Part shown: positions 26,640 through 35,121 of the stretch, piece by piece | How positions within the stretch are numbered: the stretch's first letter is position 1 | How the letters are laid out: each line of letters starts with the position of its first letter | Source: Pseudoalteromonas rhizosphaerae | GTDB lineage: Bacteria; Pseudomonadota; Gammaproteobacteria; Enterobacterales; Alteromonadaceae | Direction of reading: 5' to 3' | Assembly (NCBI RefSeq): GCF_902498845.1 | Contig: NZ_CABVLM010000001.1 | Location: forward strand, 558,001-622,000 | DNA length: 64,000 nt | The notes under the pieces: generated by a model | Databases searched by the model: none | What the model was told of the DNA's origin: nothing | Seen by the model: the letters and a program-made list of their open reading frames with translations, nothing else | Program-made: the position numbers and the translations under genes

Positions 26640-27181
26640 CGCGAAGCACCATTGTTCAAAGAAGCCAATATAGTGGTTAAAGCATTAACTTTTCCTAATA
26701 ACTTAGCTGAATTATTTTTAGCATCGTCTAATGCAGAATAGAACAAGCTAAGGTGCTCAGGGAATCGCTTTTGTAGGGCTTTATATTCATCAACTTCCCC
26801 TAACAAAATCGCAAGCTCAGCCTCAAACTGTTTCTTTTCATTCAATAAAGTCTCAACAAGCGGTGATGCTTGATTATCAGTATGACTGTTAATTGCTTTT
26901 TCTTGTTGAATTAAAGCCTGTTTCGCTACAAACGTAGCGTTATTAAACAGCCCAGTTTTAAAATATTTTTTATGGCGGCCACTTCCTTTTGAAGTTAAGA
27001 GATCCTTCCGCTCAAGAGTTGTCGTTTGCCTATAAATGAATTTACGTGCCTCATCTATATCTTGATATTTATCAGTTACGGTTAATAACTCATCCCTGAG
27101 CTCGACAATTGTAAAACCATTGCACTCTTTTTCGATCAAAAGAGAATAAATGTGGTGGTTTAATTTAATAACTTGGGGCAT
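26633..27181 (-). CDS. Hypothetical partner protein of the helicase, HTH-like N-terminus
   Basis: 182 residues. The N-terminal ~80 residues look like a winged helix (FTIVELRDELLTVTDKYQ ... DEARKFIYRQTTTLERKDLL, then SGRHKKYFKTG). The C-terminal ~80 residues are predicted coiled coil (LVETLLNEKKQFEAELAILL). No named family recognised. It is transcribed with the helicase (7-bp overlap) and divergently from the XRE regulator over an operator array, so it is likely part of a controlled defence-type operon. Confidence 0.65.
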   Translation of the reverse strand: MPQVIKLNHHIYSLLIEKECNGFTIVELRDELLTVTDKYQDIDEARKFIYRQTTTLERKDLLTSKGSGRHKKYFKTGLFNNATFVAKQALIQQEKAINSHTDNQASPLVETLLNEKKQFEAELAILLGEVDEYKALQKRFPEHLSLFYSALDDAKNNSAKLLGKVNALTTILASLNNGASRC

Positions 27182-27206
27182 TTCTTATACTACAACAATT
27201 AAGAAA

Positions 27207-27350
27207 ACTTAGGGTTGCTAAGTATATAGAACAATGCAAAACTTAGAAATACTAAGTTTTATATTTGAGAGCATTTTTAAGAACACACCCACAAAACAAA
27301 CTTAGGATTCCTAAGTGTACAAACCATTGTAAAACTTAGACAATCTATGC
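27207..27350. promoter_or_regulatory. Operator array ACTTAG-N5-CTAAGT for the XRE regulator
   Basis: Three perfect 17-bp dyads (27207-27223, 27241-27257, 27300-27316) and one half-degenerate copy (27334-27350) fill the divergent spacer. The centres are 34, 59 and 34 bp apart, so two similar ~51-bp units follow each other, each with a related linker (AACAATGCAAA and ACCATTGTAAA). Such arrays are typical targets of XRE or controller proteins that set transcription in both directions. Confidence 0.8.
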
Positions 27351-27377
27351 AATTAGAGACTGAAAAATGATATTTCT

Positions 27378-27686
27378 GTGTTCCAAAATCCAATTCCAAT
27401 TAGACTCAAACAAGCCCGCGCTAAGTCAGGTATTACTCAAAAGCAGCTGGGGATACTTATCGGTATGGATGAAAATTCAGCGAGTGGTCGCATGAACCAC
27501 TATGAAAAAGGCCGCCACATTCCAGATTTAGCTACCCTAAAAAAGATCGCTGATGAACTAAATGTTCCATTGAATTATTTTTTCTGTGAAGATGAGACAA
27601 CAGCAGAGCTAGTAATCGAAATCTCGAAATTAGATATAGAGAAGAAGCTTAAATTAATCAAAGAACTTAAAGACTCATCTAATTAG
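27378..27686 (+). CDS. XRE-family transcriptional regulator
   Basis: 102 residues from a GTG start. Residues 5-65 are a classic HTH_3 domain (IRLKQARAKSGITQKQLG ... ENSASGRMNHYEKGRHIPDL), followed by a short helical tail. No upstream in-frame ATG exists; a nearby ATG at 27367 is in another frame. It lies between the operator array and the truncated methylase and probably represses or times both directions, like controller proteins of restriction-modification systems. Confidence 0.88.
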   Translation: MFQNPIPIRLKQARAKSGITQKQLGILIGMDENSASGRMNHYEKGRHIPDLATLKKIADELNVPLNYFFCEDETTAELVIEISKLDIEKKLKLIKELKDSSN

Positions 27687-27748
27687 TTGAGCCTATATTA
27701 AAAAAGTAAATTGTCGTATACAATTAAATAAAAAATAGCCATAAAACA

Positions 27749-28060
27749 ATGGAACTTGGACAATACTACACACCTAAAACTTTTAGTACTCTATTGATAG
27801 AGAACATGCTTTCAACTAAAGCTGATTATGTTTTAGACATAGGCTGTGGACAAGCTAGTTTATTAGAGGCAGCAAGAGGAAGATGGAAAAAAGCCAAACT
27901 TATTGGGTACGATATCGACCCAACTAACTATAATTTACAAGGTGAAAATTTACACATTGGCTTTGGGGATGGCTTAGACCCTGATTTATCAAATAAAATA
28001 TTAGACAACTTTGGTTATATTGATATATCAGTAGCGAATCCTCCGTGTACCAGTAAATAA
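27749..28060 (+). pseudogene. Truncated N6-adenine DNA methylase (N-terminal fragment)
   Basis: 103 residues. It starts with the GQYYTPKTFSTLL sequence common to type I/II N6 methylases, contains the SAM-binding motif VLDIGCGQASLLEAA, and ends just after SVANPPC, where the catalytic (N/D)PPY motif begins. Complete enzymes are several times longer, so the target-recognition half is missing. The break lies ~80 bp from the end of the dmeR gene, suggesting insertion or deletion at that junction. Confidence 0.8.
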
Positions 28061-28142
28061 AAACATAATACGTTCAAAAAAGGCTCTAGAGGCCTTCTAT
28101 TATTTCTTTCTTTCGATTTAAGTCTTACTTCACATCGCCGAT

Positions 28143-28418
28143 TTATTTCAAGTAAGACTTCAATATCAAAATTAACTCCTCACTTTCATTTGCTCTCTCT
28201 TCATTACTTAAATTCGCCAGACCAATATGATGTCTTATGTGATCTTCCAGTATCTTGTTCATTAGTCCGTTAACAGCTCCCTTAATCGCAGCTACTTGCT
28301 GCAATACAACAATACAGTCAGGTTCTTGTTCCAATGCTTTTTCTAGTGCGTTAGTCTGGCCACGAATCTTTTTTATCCTAGTCAGCAATGCCTTTTTATT
28401 TTTTTCGATATGAGCCAT
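28143..28418 (-). CDS. dmeR: RcnR/DmeR-type Ni/Co-sensing repressor (CsoR-RcnR family)
   Basis: 91 residues, all-helical CsoR/RcnR/FrmR family. The RcnR-type metal ligands are present at the expected positions: His3, Cys35, His60 and His64. It diverges from dmeF across 73 bp holding an AT-rich dyad with a GGG core. It should release DNA when Co(II) or Ni(II) binds, turning on dmeF and perhaps mntP. Confidence 0.88.
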   Translation of the reverse strand: MAHIEKNKKALLTRIKKIRGQTNALEKALEQEPDCIVVLQQVAAIKGAVNGLMNKILEDHIRHHIGLANLSNEERANESEELILILKSYLK

Positions 28419-28437
28419 ACAATCCTCAATTGTTCAA

Positions 28438-28461
28438 AGTAGTATACTAGGGTATAGTATA
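28438..28461. promoter_or_regulatory. Candidate DmeR operator
   Basis: AGTATACTA-GGG-TATAGTATA: AT-rich inverted arms around a short G tract, the architecture described for RcnR and DmeR sites. It lies between the dmeR start (28418) and dmeF start (28492). Confidence 0.6.
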
Positions 28462-28491
28462 GCAAAATTAATAAATAATTAAGAGAGTAAA

Positions 28492-29424
28492 ATGCGCGAG
28501 CAAGCAGTCGAAAAATGGGGTCATACTCATCATTTTGCAATTGACACTGCACAATCTGAAAAGAAAGTGACAATCGTATTTGCAATCACTACTTTGACTA
28601 TGGTGATAGAGATAGTTGCAGGAACTTGGTTTGGTTCAATGGCACTATTGGCTGATGGTTGGCACATGTTTACTCACTCGGCCGCTTTTGCTGTTTCAAT
28701 TTTCGTATATTGGTATTCAAAAAAGCATCGAAGTAATAGGGAATATTCTTTTGGCGTTGGTAAGGTCAATACCCTAGGTGGATTTGCCAGTGCCGTTGCG
28801 CTCGGAACTGTTGCATTAATGATGATAGTAGAGTCTGTAAGTCGACTTTTTTCACCACAAGCAATACGCTTCGATGAAGCTATCGGTGTAGCGATAATTG
28901 GACTGATAGTCAATGTCGTATCGGCCGTTCTGCTTCATGACAATCACCACCATCATGGGCAAGAGCACCATAAACACACTGATGAAGATCATAGTCATGA
29001 CCATCACGATCACAATTTAAAAGCGGCTTACTTTCATGTACTTGCCGACACTCTGACATCTGTGTTTGCTATTGTTGCCCTTGTCTCAGGTAAGTATTTT
29101 AACTGGTTATGGGCAGATGCTCTTATGGGAATCGTAGGCGCAATTATAATTACCAAATGGGCCTATAAATTGTTGACTGACAGTAGCAACATATTACTTG
29201 ATAAAGCTGCAAGTGAGCCGATAGCTAACAAGATTGTATCGTGTACAGAAGAAGATGGCGTGTCCGTGGTAACCGATTTACATTTATGGAAGCTTTCGAG
29301 TAAACACCTTAGTGCAATTGTTTCTGTTGCAACACCTTTAGAAAAAACTCCTGATGATTTTAAAGATATTATTCGTCGTCATATTGACCTCTCCCACTTA
29401 ACTATCGAAGTTAATAAAATCTAA
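28492..29424 (+). CDS. dmeF: Cation diffusion facilitator DmeF (Co/Ni efflux)
   Basis: 310 residues. Six helices of the CDF fold, with the membrane metal site in ALLADGWHMFTHS and the second half in HVLADTLTSV. A long His-rich cytoplasmic loop (about residues 145-185, repeats of HHHH and DHSHDHHDH) and a C-terminal dimer domain (VVTDLHLWKLSSKH) are visible. The DGWHM and HVLAD sequences and the divergent RcnR-type gene are typical of DmeF, which exports Co(II) and Ni(II). Confidence 0.92.
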   Translation: MREQAVEKWGHTHHFAIDTAQSEKKVTIVFAITTLTMVIEIVAGTWFGSMALLADGWHMFTHSAAFAVSIFVYWYSKKHRSNREYSFGVGKVNTLGGFASAVALGTVALMMIVESVSRLFSPQAIRFDEAIGVAIIGLIVNVVSAVLLHDNHHHHGQEHHKHTDEDHSHDHHDHNLKAAYFHVLADTLTSVFAIVALVSGKYFNWLWADALMGIVGAIIITKWAYKLLTDSSNILLDKAASEPIANKIVSCTEEDGVSVVTDLHLWKLSSKHLSAIVSVATPLEKTPDDFKDIIRRHIDLSHLTIEVNKI

Positions 29425-29473
29425 GCCGAATTCGGCAGTCGAACTTACTTTTTTGTTTTAGGAATTATCGTTT

Positions 29474-30046
29474 ATGAGTATTTTTGCATTAATTCTTATC
29501 GCGTTTGCTATGTCTAGTGATGCTTTTGCCGCTTCGATTAGTAAAGGATCAAAACTTAAAAGCCCACGTATTTTAAATGCACTGAAAATGGGGCTAATAT
29601 TTGGTGTCATTGAGGGGATTACTCCTATCATAGGTTGGGTGATAGGTTCGGCAGGTTCTTATTACGTTCAGGAAATAGATCATTGGATAGCATTTATCCT
29701 TTTGTTTTCGCTGGGCTTGCATATGTTATATGTGAGTTTCCAAGCTGAAGAAACAGAAATATCTCTTAGTCCCTCAAGTAAAAAACGAGCGCTAGCTGCC
29801 ACAATATTAACTGCGTTGGGCACTAGTATTGACGCAATGACAGTGGGCGTTACGTTTGCATTTTTAGACGTAAACATTGTTATAGCAGCCGTATTGATTG
29901 GTCTTGCAACCGCTCTAATGGTAACTATTGGTTCTTTATTAGGAACGTGGTTGGGTGCCTTAGTCGGGAAAAGAGCTGAAGCGTTTGGAGGCATTATCCT
30001 AATAATTATAGGTTCATGGACTTTGTATTCGCATCTGAGCGTTTAG
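29474..30046 (+). CDS. mntP: Manganese efflux pump MntP
   Basis: 190 residues, six helices. The MntP acidic motifs are visible: AMSSDAFAASISKG in helix 1 and GTSIDAMTVGVTFAFL in helix 4, each with the aspartate needed for Mn transport in the family. It follows dmeF by 49 bp and may share its transcript. It ends at the edge of the mosaic region, after which no gene is seen for ~490 bp. Confidence 0.92.
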   Translation: MSIFALILIAFAMSSDAFAASISKGSKLKSPRILNALKMGLIFGVIEGITPIIGWVIGSAGSYYVQEIDHWIAFILLFSLGLHMLYVSFQAEETEISLSPSSKKRALAATILTALGTSIDAMTVGVTFAFLDVNIVIAAVLIGLATALMVTIGSLLGTWLGALVGKRAEAFGGIILIIIGSWTLYSHLSV

Positions 30047-30538
30047 TTGAGCTTATGACGCATTGGTTGTATTCGCAACTTGCATCGGCAATGCTCTTAC
30101 AACCAAATCGTGTGATAATTAGACCGACATTTTCCCTTGGTAATCACATTAATCCACATAAAGCTAAGAGAAGATTAGAATTCCAGTCTAGGTTCGACGG
30201 ACACTTTTAAACTAGTCATAGCCTTGAAGGTAGTTGACTGTCTCATGAAGTATTCAAACCAATAAAATGAAAAAACCTGACAGTCAGCTTTCTGCTATGA
30301 CCGATTCACGCCCTGAGCCGAACTTCGGCAAAGAGCGATAACCGGACTGTCGGGTCAACTCGTTTTTGGACAAAAACGAGTCAGTGGATTTGCTCATTTA
30401 ACGGAGTACGTATTAGGAGACGTATGGCCTAACTCAACTTAGCAAAAGGTAAGACCTGAACCTATATACATTGACCAGCCAGAATCGATAAAACCTTGTC
30501 TCGCTCTCAGTGGCATTGAGAAGATCCTTTAATGTGAG
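30047..30538. other. Gene-free mosaic segment with two repeats shared with 37-39 kb
   Basis: No credible gene in 490 bp. Two stretches recur elsewhere in the same orientation: 30116-30147 matches 39252-39283 (32 bp, 3 mismatches) and 30345-30381 resembles 37589-37625 (identical core AACTCGTTTTTGGACAAAA). A small dyad GAGCCGAACTTCGGC lies at about 30316. These look like remnants of mobile elements at the left edge of the arsenic region. Confidence 0.6.
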
Positions 30539-31105
30539 CTAGGTTCGAGATGATTCCAATGAACTACAAATTAGCGCCAATGGCCCATCCATCATTTCGG
30601 TTTTGATCAAACTCGCATCATTACAACAACTGGTAGAGAACGCGAAACCATGTAAGTAATCAGCCAGCAAATCTAGGCCGTCTTTTTCCACTTTTGTGTG
30701 TAAAGCTAAAGGAGCAATAATAGTTTGATAACGCTCAGTAAACACTTGGGCAGGTCCGTGTGATGTCATGCTTAGCATGGTTTGTAGTAGCCCGTTGTAC
30801 TCGCGTAACAGCTCGATATAACTGACACATAAACGTTTTAACTCGCCTTGCCAGTTCGAACTTTCCTGAGGCTGATAGATCTCCGCCACAAGCGATGTGG
30901 TGAGCGCTTCCAACAAAGCATTCTTGTTTTTGAAGTAATAATAGATCGCCATAGGATCCACGTTTAATTGCGTTGCTAATGAACGGACACTTGGGACTTT
31001 TCCATCCCTTTTCATCAAACACTTAGCCGTTTCTAGGATGCTCTCAGCACTTAACTGTGATTGCTTCCCTACTGGTCGCCCACGTTTTTTTTCATTGACA
31101 GCCAT
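30539..31105 (-). CDS. TetR/AcrR-family regulator
   Basis: 188 residues. The N-terminal HTH is clear: SAESILETAKCLM ... VPSVRSLATQLNVDPMAIYYYFKNKNALLEAL (quoted in parts). The C-terminal helices follow the TetR ligand-domain pattern. It diverges from the reductase gene at 31205 over a ~100-bp spacer and probably represses it. Ligand unknown. Confidence 0.88.
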   Translation of the reverse strand: MAVNEKKRGRPVGKQSQLSAESILETAKCLMKRDGKVPSVRSLATQLNVDPMAIYYYFKNKNALLEALTTSLVAEIYQPQESSNWQGELKRLCVSYIELLREYNGLLQTMLSMTSHGPAQVFTERYQTIIAPLALHTKVEKDGLDLLADYLHGFAFSTSCCNDASLIKTEMMDGPLALICSSLESSRT

Positions 31106-31204
31106 TTGCTCTTCCCGATAAACTCAATAATATTCTTCATTGTAGAATTAATTTTAAACTATATTTTAGCTTCGCTCAACCACGACCAATTTGATGAGGT
31201 ACTT

Positions 31205-31738
31205 ATGGCAAACATCGTATTTATTGCAACTAGTCTGGACGGTTTCATCGCAGATAAACAAGGCAAACTCGACTGGCTACATTCGGTACCAAATCCAGAC
31301 AATATTGATACTGGTTTCTTTGCGTTGATGGAGCGAATTGACGGCTTGGTGATGGGACGCAATACCCTCGATGTGGTTCTGAGTTTTGATTGCGATTGGC
31401 CTTACACAAAACCAGTGTTCGTGTTGAGCAACACCATGACGAAAGTGCCACAAGGTTATGAAGGCAAACTATTCTTAGTCAAAGGTGAATTGAAAGACAT
31501 TATCGCGGAGCTGAATGCTAAGGGATTTTATGATCTATACATCGACGGTGGCGTGACTATTCAAAACTTCCTCAATGAAGATCTGATCGATGAAATGGTG
31601 ATCACTCGCTTTCCTATCCTACTTGGCGGCGGCGCACCTTTGTTTGGTGAACTAAAACAACCATTGAACTTCAAAGTGACCAAGAGTGAAGTAGTACTAG
31701 AAACCTTGGTTCAAACCTCTTACGTGCGAGAGAAATAA
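31205..31738 (+). CDS. Dihydrofolate reductase-family (RibD C-terminal-like) protein
   Basis: 177 residues from ATG 31205. A much earlier in-frame ATG (31061) lies inside the divergent tetR gene and is rejected. Family marks are VFIATSLDGFIADKQGKLDW, the phrase LVMGRNTLDVVL, LYIDGGVTIQNFL and the end FPILLGGGAPLFGE. It should be an NADPH-dependent cytoplasmic reductase; the substrate is unknown and it need not be folate. It is followed by a strong terminator. Confidence 0.85.
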   Translation: MANIVFIATSLDGFIADKQGKLDWLHSVPNPDNIDTGFFALMERIDGLVMGRNTLDVVLSFDCDWPYTKPVFVLSNTMTKVPQGYEGKLFLVKGELKDIIAELNAKGFYDLYIDGGVTIQNFLNEDLIDEMVITRFPILLGGGAPLFGELKQPLNFKVTKSEVVLETLVQTSYVREK

Positions 31739-31756
31739 TCTCGATTTCTGCATCTA

Positions 31757-31790
31757 AAAACGCCCTTTACAACAAAGTGAAGGGCGTTTT
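31757..31790 (+). terminator. Intrinsic terminator after the reductase gene
   Basis: Perfect 11-bp stem AAAACGCCCTT / AAGGGCGTTTT with a 12-nt loop, 18 bp after the stop codon. Confidence 0.8.
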
Positions 31791-31939
31791 GCCGTCTATT
31801 TGAGCAACAGGGATCAGGTCTTGTCTTTTGCCTCTCCCATTAATTTATGTATTGAAAAGTTCTCTGATTGTCTAGCTAGTAATACTAGACGTAACTCATT
31901 TCGGGGCAAGGGCAGTATAAGAACACTGCCTGCGTTAAA

Positions 31940-32536
31940 TCAACAATCGGTTTCTCTCGATATTTTAATGGCGTCTTCAATCTCTATTCCTAAATATCTG
32001 ATGGTGTTATCAATTTTTGTATGACCAAGTAGTAACTGAACGGCACGTATATTTTTGGTTCGAGCATAAACTAAAGTCGCTTTGGTTCTTCTCATTGAGT
32101 GAGTTCCATATAGGTCAGAATCAAGCCCTAATTGCTCAGCCCAACTCCTGATGATAGACCTGTAATATGAATAGCTTATTGGTTGATTAGAGCGACGTAA
32201 ACTCCGAAACAAATAATCACTAGGTTGCAATTTAACTTCTTGAACCCAAAGGCTAATACTTTGTTGTGTTCTCGGAGTTATCTCAAATTGAACTTCTATC
32301 CCTGTTTTCTTCTGCGTCAATTGAACCCTCTCAAATACTTGGTCGTGAGTAGCGACGTCTCGAACTTTTAAAGAGAGTAAGTCACATGATCTTAGCTTGC
32401 TATCTATAGCCAAGTTAAGTAGGGCCAATTGCATCAAGTTGTTTTGAATTTCTATTCGAGTGCGAATACGCCAAATCTCTTCAAGCTTGTAAGGGCGTTT
32501 CACACCAGTAGCATTGTGATTTAGTTCTGGTTTCAT
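31940..32536 (-). CDS. Short tyrosine recombinase/integrase
   Basis: 198 residues, essentially only the catalytic domain. Catalytic residues are visible: the first Arg in SKLRSCDLLSLK, the HxxR box HSMRRTKATL, the second His in LLGHTKIDNT and Tyr in IRYLGIE. The N-terminal core-binding domain of larger integrases is absent and the IntI-specific insert is not seen, so it is not an integron integrase. Similar small integrases are common on plasmids and resistance islands (recalled). It lies between the tetR pair and the ars operon and is transcribed away from ars. Confidence 0.88.
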   Translation of the reverse strand: MKPELNHNATGVKRPYKLEEIWRIRTRIEIQNNLMQLALLNLAIDSKLRSCDLLSLKVRDVATHDQVFERVQLTQKKTGIEVQFEITPRTQQSISLWVQEVKLQPSDYLFRSLRRSNQPISYSYYRSIIRSWAEQLGLDSDLYGTHSMRRTKATLVYARTKNIRAVQLLLGHTKIDNTIRYLGIEIEDAIKISRETDC

Positions 32537-32750
32537 AGTGACCTCCTATTTAAAAGTCATTATGGAGGATAGCGGATGTATTACTGATTAGGATTTTGAA
32601 AAAATGCGTTAGAGCATCTCAACTACTTATTCACACAACTTAAGCCACAATAATGGACGTTCATCTAAATCTATTAAAACAAAAATGTGCTTGCGAAACT
32701 GTTATTTTGGCACAAAGGATTAGTCGTAACTTTCAGTTTCAAAAAATGTA

Positions 32751-32795
32751 TTGCATTACAGGTATAACAAATTTATTATATAACAAATTTATTAT
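32751..32795 (+). promoter_or_regulatory. ars promoter with two tandem ArsR-type operators
   Basis: TTGCAT at 32751-32756 and TATTAT at 32774-32779 are separated by 17 bp, a good sigma-70 promoter. Two identical 16-bp units ATAACAAATTTATTAT (32764-32779 and 32780-32795) lie on the -10 box and the start region. Each unit is an imperfect dyad centred on AAATTT. Their position is ideal for repression by the ArsR domain encoded just downstream. Confidence 0.78.
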
Positions 32796-32805
32796 GAGGG
32801 TGGTT

Positions 32806-33567
32806 ATGAAAGTTCTATTTTTGTGCACTGAAAACTCGGCTAGATCTATCATGGCTGAGGCGTTATTAAAACATCACGGAAAAGGTGAGTATGAGGTTTA
32901 CAGCGCTGGTACTGAGCCAAATAATGTGGACAGCCGAACGCTGTCAGCTATTGAACACTTTGGGTTACGGACTGATGGCTTACGTTCAAAACACCTTGAT
33001 GAAGTTAGCAATATCCATTTTGATTTTGTTATTACCCTGTGTGATAAAGCGGCAAAAGAATGCGATAGCCGAGTTAATGGCACTAATTGTCTTGCATGGG
33101 ATTTTCCTGAGCCACGTTCCCGCAAAGAAGCCAATCCGTTTGAAAAAACACTACAAGAGCTAAATGAACGGCTCAAAATGTTTTTGCTGATACAGGAAAA
33201 GCAAAAACCAGCGCCAATCACACCAACTACTTTTTACAAAGCGTTAGCTGATGATATTCGTTTGAAAAGTCTATTAATTATTGCTGTTGAAGGTGAAGCA
33301 TGTGTTTGTGAGTTAATGACTGCGCTAGATGAAGAAAGCCAACCTAAAGTATCCCGTCACTTAGCACAGCTTAGAAAAGCTGGCATTTTATCTGACAGAA
33401 AGCATCAGCAATGGGTATTTTATTCAATTAATCCAACACTACCAAAGTGGATGAAGCAAACCATCACTTCAACTGTAGTGAATGAACCTATTTTTATTGA
33501 ACAAGAGCTAGCCAGATTGAATGCTATGGGTGATCGCCCAACGCGTGTTGCAAGCTGCTGTAATTAA
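32806..33567 (+). CDS. Arsenate reductase-ArsR fusion protein
   Basis: 253 residues from ATG 32806 (GAGGGTGG just upstream); ATG 32794 would add four residues. Residues 1-130 are a low-molecular-weight phosphatase/arsenate reductase: P-loop CTENSARS with Cys7, then LCDKAAKEC, the cysteine pair used by thioredoxin-coupled ArsC. Residues ~145-235 are an ArsR winged helix with the As(III) motif EACVCEL and recognition helix [15 protein letters not shown]. One polypeptide thus makes arsenite and senses it. First gene of the operon; acr3 follows after 5 bp. Confidence 0.92.
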   Translation: MKVLFLCTENSARSIMAEALLKHHGKGEYEVYSAGTEPNNVDSRTLSAIEHFGLRTDGLRSKHLDEVSNIHFDFVITLCDKAAKECDSRVNGTNCLAWDFPEPRSRKEANPFEKTLQELNERLKMFLLIQEKQKPAPITPTTFYKALADDIRLKSLLIIAVEGEACVCELMTALDEESQPKVSRHLAQLRKAGILSDRKHQQWVFYSINPTLPKWMKQTITSTVVNEPIFIEQELARLNAMGDRPTRVASCCN

Positions 33568-33572
33568 GGAAT

Positions 33573-34601
33573 ATGACTATGGGGATTTTTGAACGTTATT
33601 TATCTGTTTGGGTTGCGATATCAATTGCTGCTGGTATGGCACTGGGGGTTGTTTACCCACCTCTTTTTGAAGCGATAGCAAAGCTTGAAGTTGCCCATGT
33701 CAATGTGGTTGTTGCAGTTTTCATTTGGGTAATGATTTACCCCATGATGGTACAAATAGATTTCTCAACAATTAAAGAAGTAGGCAAAAATCCACAAGGA
33801 CTTGTGTTAACTTTAGTGATTAATTGGCTTATCAAACCATTTTCTATGGCTGCATTGGGTTGGTTGTTTTTTGAAGGATTGTTTGCCGATTTTGTTTCAC
33901 CAGAAACTGCGCAAGAATATATCGCAGGAATGATTTTACTTGGCGTAGCACCGTGTACGGCAATGGTGTTTGTCTGGTCACAACTGACTAAAGGCGACGC
34001 AAACTACACGTTAGTTCAAGTTTCGGTTAACGACATCATCATGATTTTTGCGTTCGCTCCAATTGCAGGATTATTGCTGGGAGTAACAGATATTCATGTG
34101 CCTTGGGGAACTTTGTTTATTTCTGTCGTCTTATACGTATTGCTACCCTTAATCGCAGGCGTACTCACCAGAAGAAGTTTAAACCGCTCAGGTCGTGATG
34201 AAACGGCTATCACAACCTTGTTAGAAAAGTTAAAACCATTTTCTGTCATTGGTTTATTAGCCACAGTTATGCTGTTGTTCGGCTTTCAAGCTAACACTAT
34301 TTTAGACCAACCACTCAATATTTTGCTAATCGCGATTCCGCTGGTTATTCAAACGTATGGCATTTTCATCATTGCCTATTTTATTGCGCTAAAAATCAAG
34401 CTTCAACATAATATTGCGGCTCCATCGTGCTTAATTGGTACATCAAATTTCTTTGAGTTGGCTGTAGCTGTAGCTATTTCTCTTTTTGGCTTGCATTCAG
34501 GTGCAGCGCTAGCAACCGTGGTTGGCGTTCTTGTGGAGGTGCCTGTCATGCTGTCTCTCGTAGCGATTGTAAACAGAACAAAACATTGGTTTAACGAATA
34601 A
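33573..34601 (+). CDS. acr3: Arsenite efflux permease Acr3
   Basis: 342 residues, ten helices. Acr3 signatures are [15 protein letters not shown] with the essential cysteine in helix 4, and [20 protein letters not shown] near the C-terminus. It exports arsenite, the product of the reductase encoded upstream. Second gene of the ars operon; the next gene starts 14 bp later. Confidence 0.95.
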   Translation: MTMGIFERYLSVWVAISIAAGMALGVVYPPLFEAIAKLEVAHVNVVVAVFIWVMIYPMMVQIDFSTIKEVGKNPQGLVLTLVINWLIKPFSMAALGWLFFEGLFADFVSPETAQEYIAGMILLGVAPCTAMVFVWSQLTKGDANYTLVQVSVNDIIMIFAFAPIAGLLLGVTDIHVPWGTLFISVVLYVLLPLIAGVLTRRSLNRSGRDETAITTLLEKLKPFSVIGLLATVMLLFGFQANTILDQPLNILLIAIPLVIQTYGIFIIAYFIALKIKLQHNIAAPSCLIGTSNFFELAVAVAISLFGLHSGAALATVVGVLVEVPVMLSLVAIVNRTKHWFNE

Positions 34602-34615
34602 TTAAGAGGATTCTT

Positions 34616-35119
34616 ATGCAAACTCACCCTTATGACAAACTGACACTTGATAATGGCGCTAGTTTTATATTTACGCCATGCCCAGGAACGAAAAAGGTTG
34701 ATTTAACAACATCGGTAAAGCAACTCAAAGATGCGGGAGCACAAGCGATTGTCACTCTGATGTACGACGCAGAAATAAAGAAAAACGAGGCCGAAACACT
34801 TCCTCAAGTTTGTAACGAACAAGGCATAAAATGGTTTCAGTTACCTATTTTAGATGATGATGCGCCTAATGATGACTTTGCAACGGCGTTCAGATCTCAC
34901 CTTGATGACGTGTTAGCTATTTTGCGCAATCAAGGCACTGTTGCCGTTCACTGTAAAGGCGGTTCAGGTCGCACGGGCTTAGTGATTGGCATACTGATGT
35001 ATGAGTTAGGTTACAACAAGACAAGCATTATTAACCAAGTACAGAAAGTACGCCCTAAGGCGCTTTCTAATCCTGTGCAACTTTCATTTTTTAATGAATA
35101 TCAAAAAGTAGGAGTTTAA
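34616..35119 (+). CDS. Dual-specificity/tyrosine-type phosphatase in the ars operon
   Basis: 167 residues. The active-site loop [10 protein letters not shown] matches the HCxxGxxRTG signature of cysteine phosphatases, with an upstream general-acid region (ILDDDAPND). It lies between acr3 and the GAPDH gene (2 bp before it). Its role with arsenic is not clear: it could be another arsenate-handling enzyme or act on a phosphorylated or arsenylated metabolite, which is inference from operon position. Confidence 0.85.
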   Translation: MQTHPYDKLTLDNGASFIFTPCPGTKKVDLTTSVKQLKDAGAQAIVTLMYDAEIKKNEAETLPQVCNEQGIKWFQLPILDDDAPNDDFATAFRSHLDDVLAILRNQGTVAVHCKGGSGRTGLVIGILMYELGYNKTSIINQVQKVRPKALSNPVQLSFFNEYQKVGV

Positions 35120-35121
35120 CT

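Noticed and set aside
27207..27350. Repeat array considered as CRISPR
   Set aside because: Repeats are 17-bp palindromes with short irregular spacing and no cas genes; an operator array explains them better.
30016..30210. 64-codon open reading frame after mntP
   Set aside because: It overlaps the mntP end in another frame, has no family-like sequence and crosses the 32-bp repeat.
31940..32536. Possibility that the small recombinase is the missing integron integrase
   Set aside because: It lacks the N-terminal domain and the IntI-specific insert, and it is over 5 kb from the cassettes.
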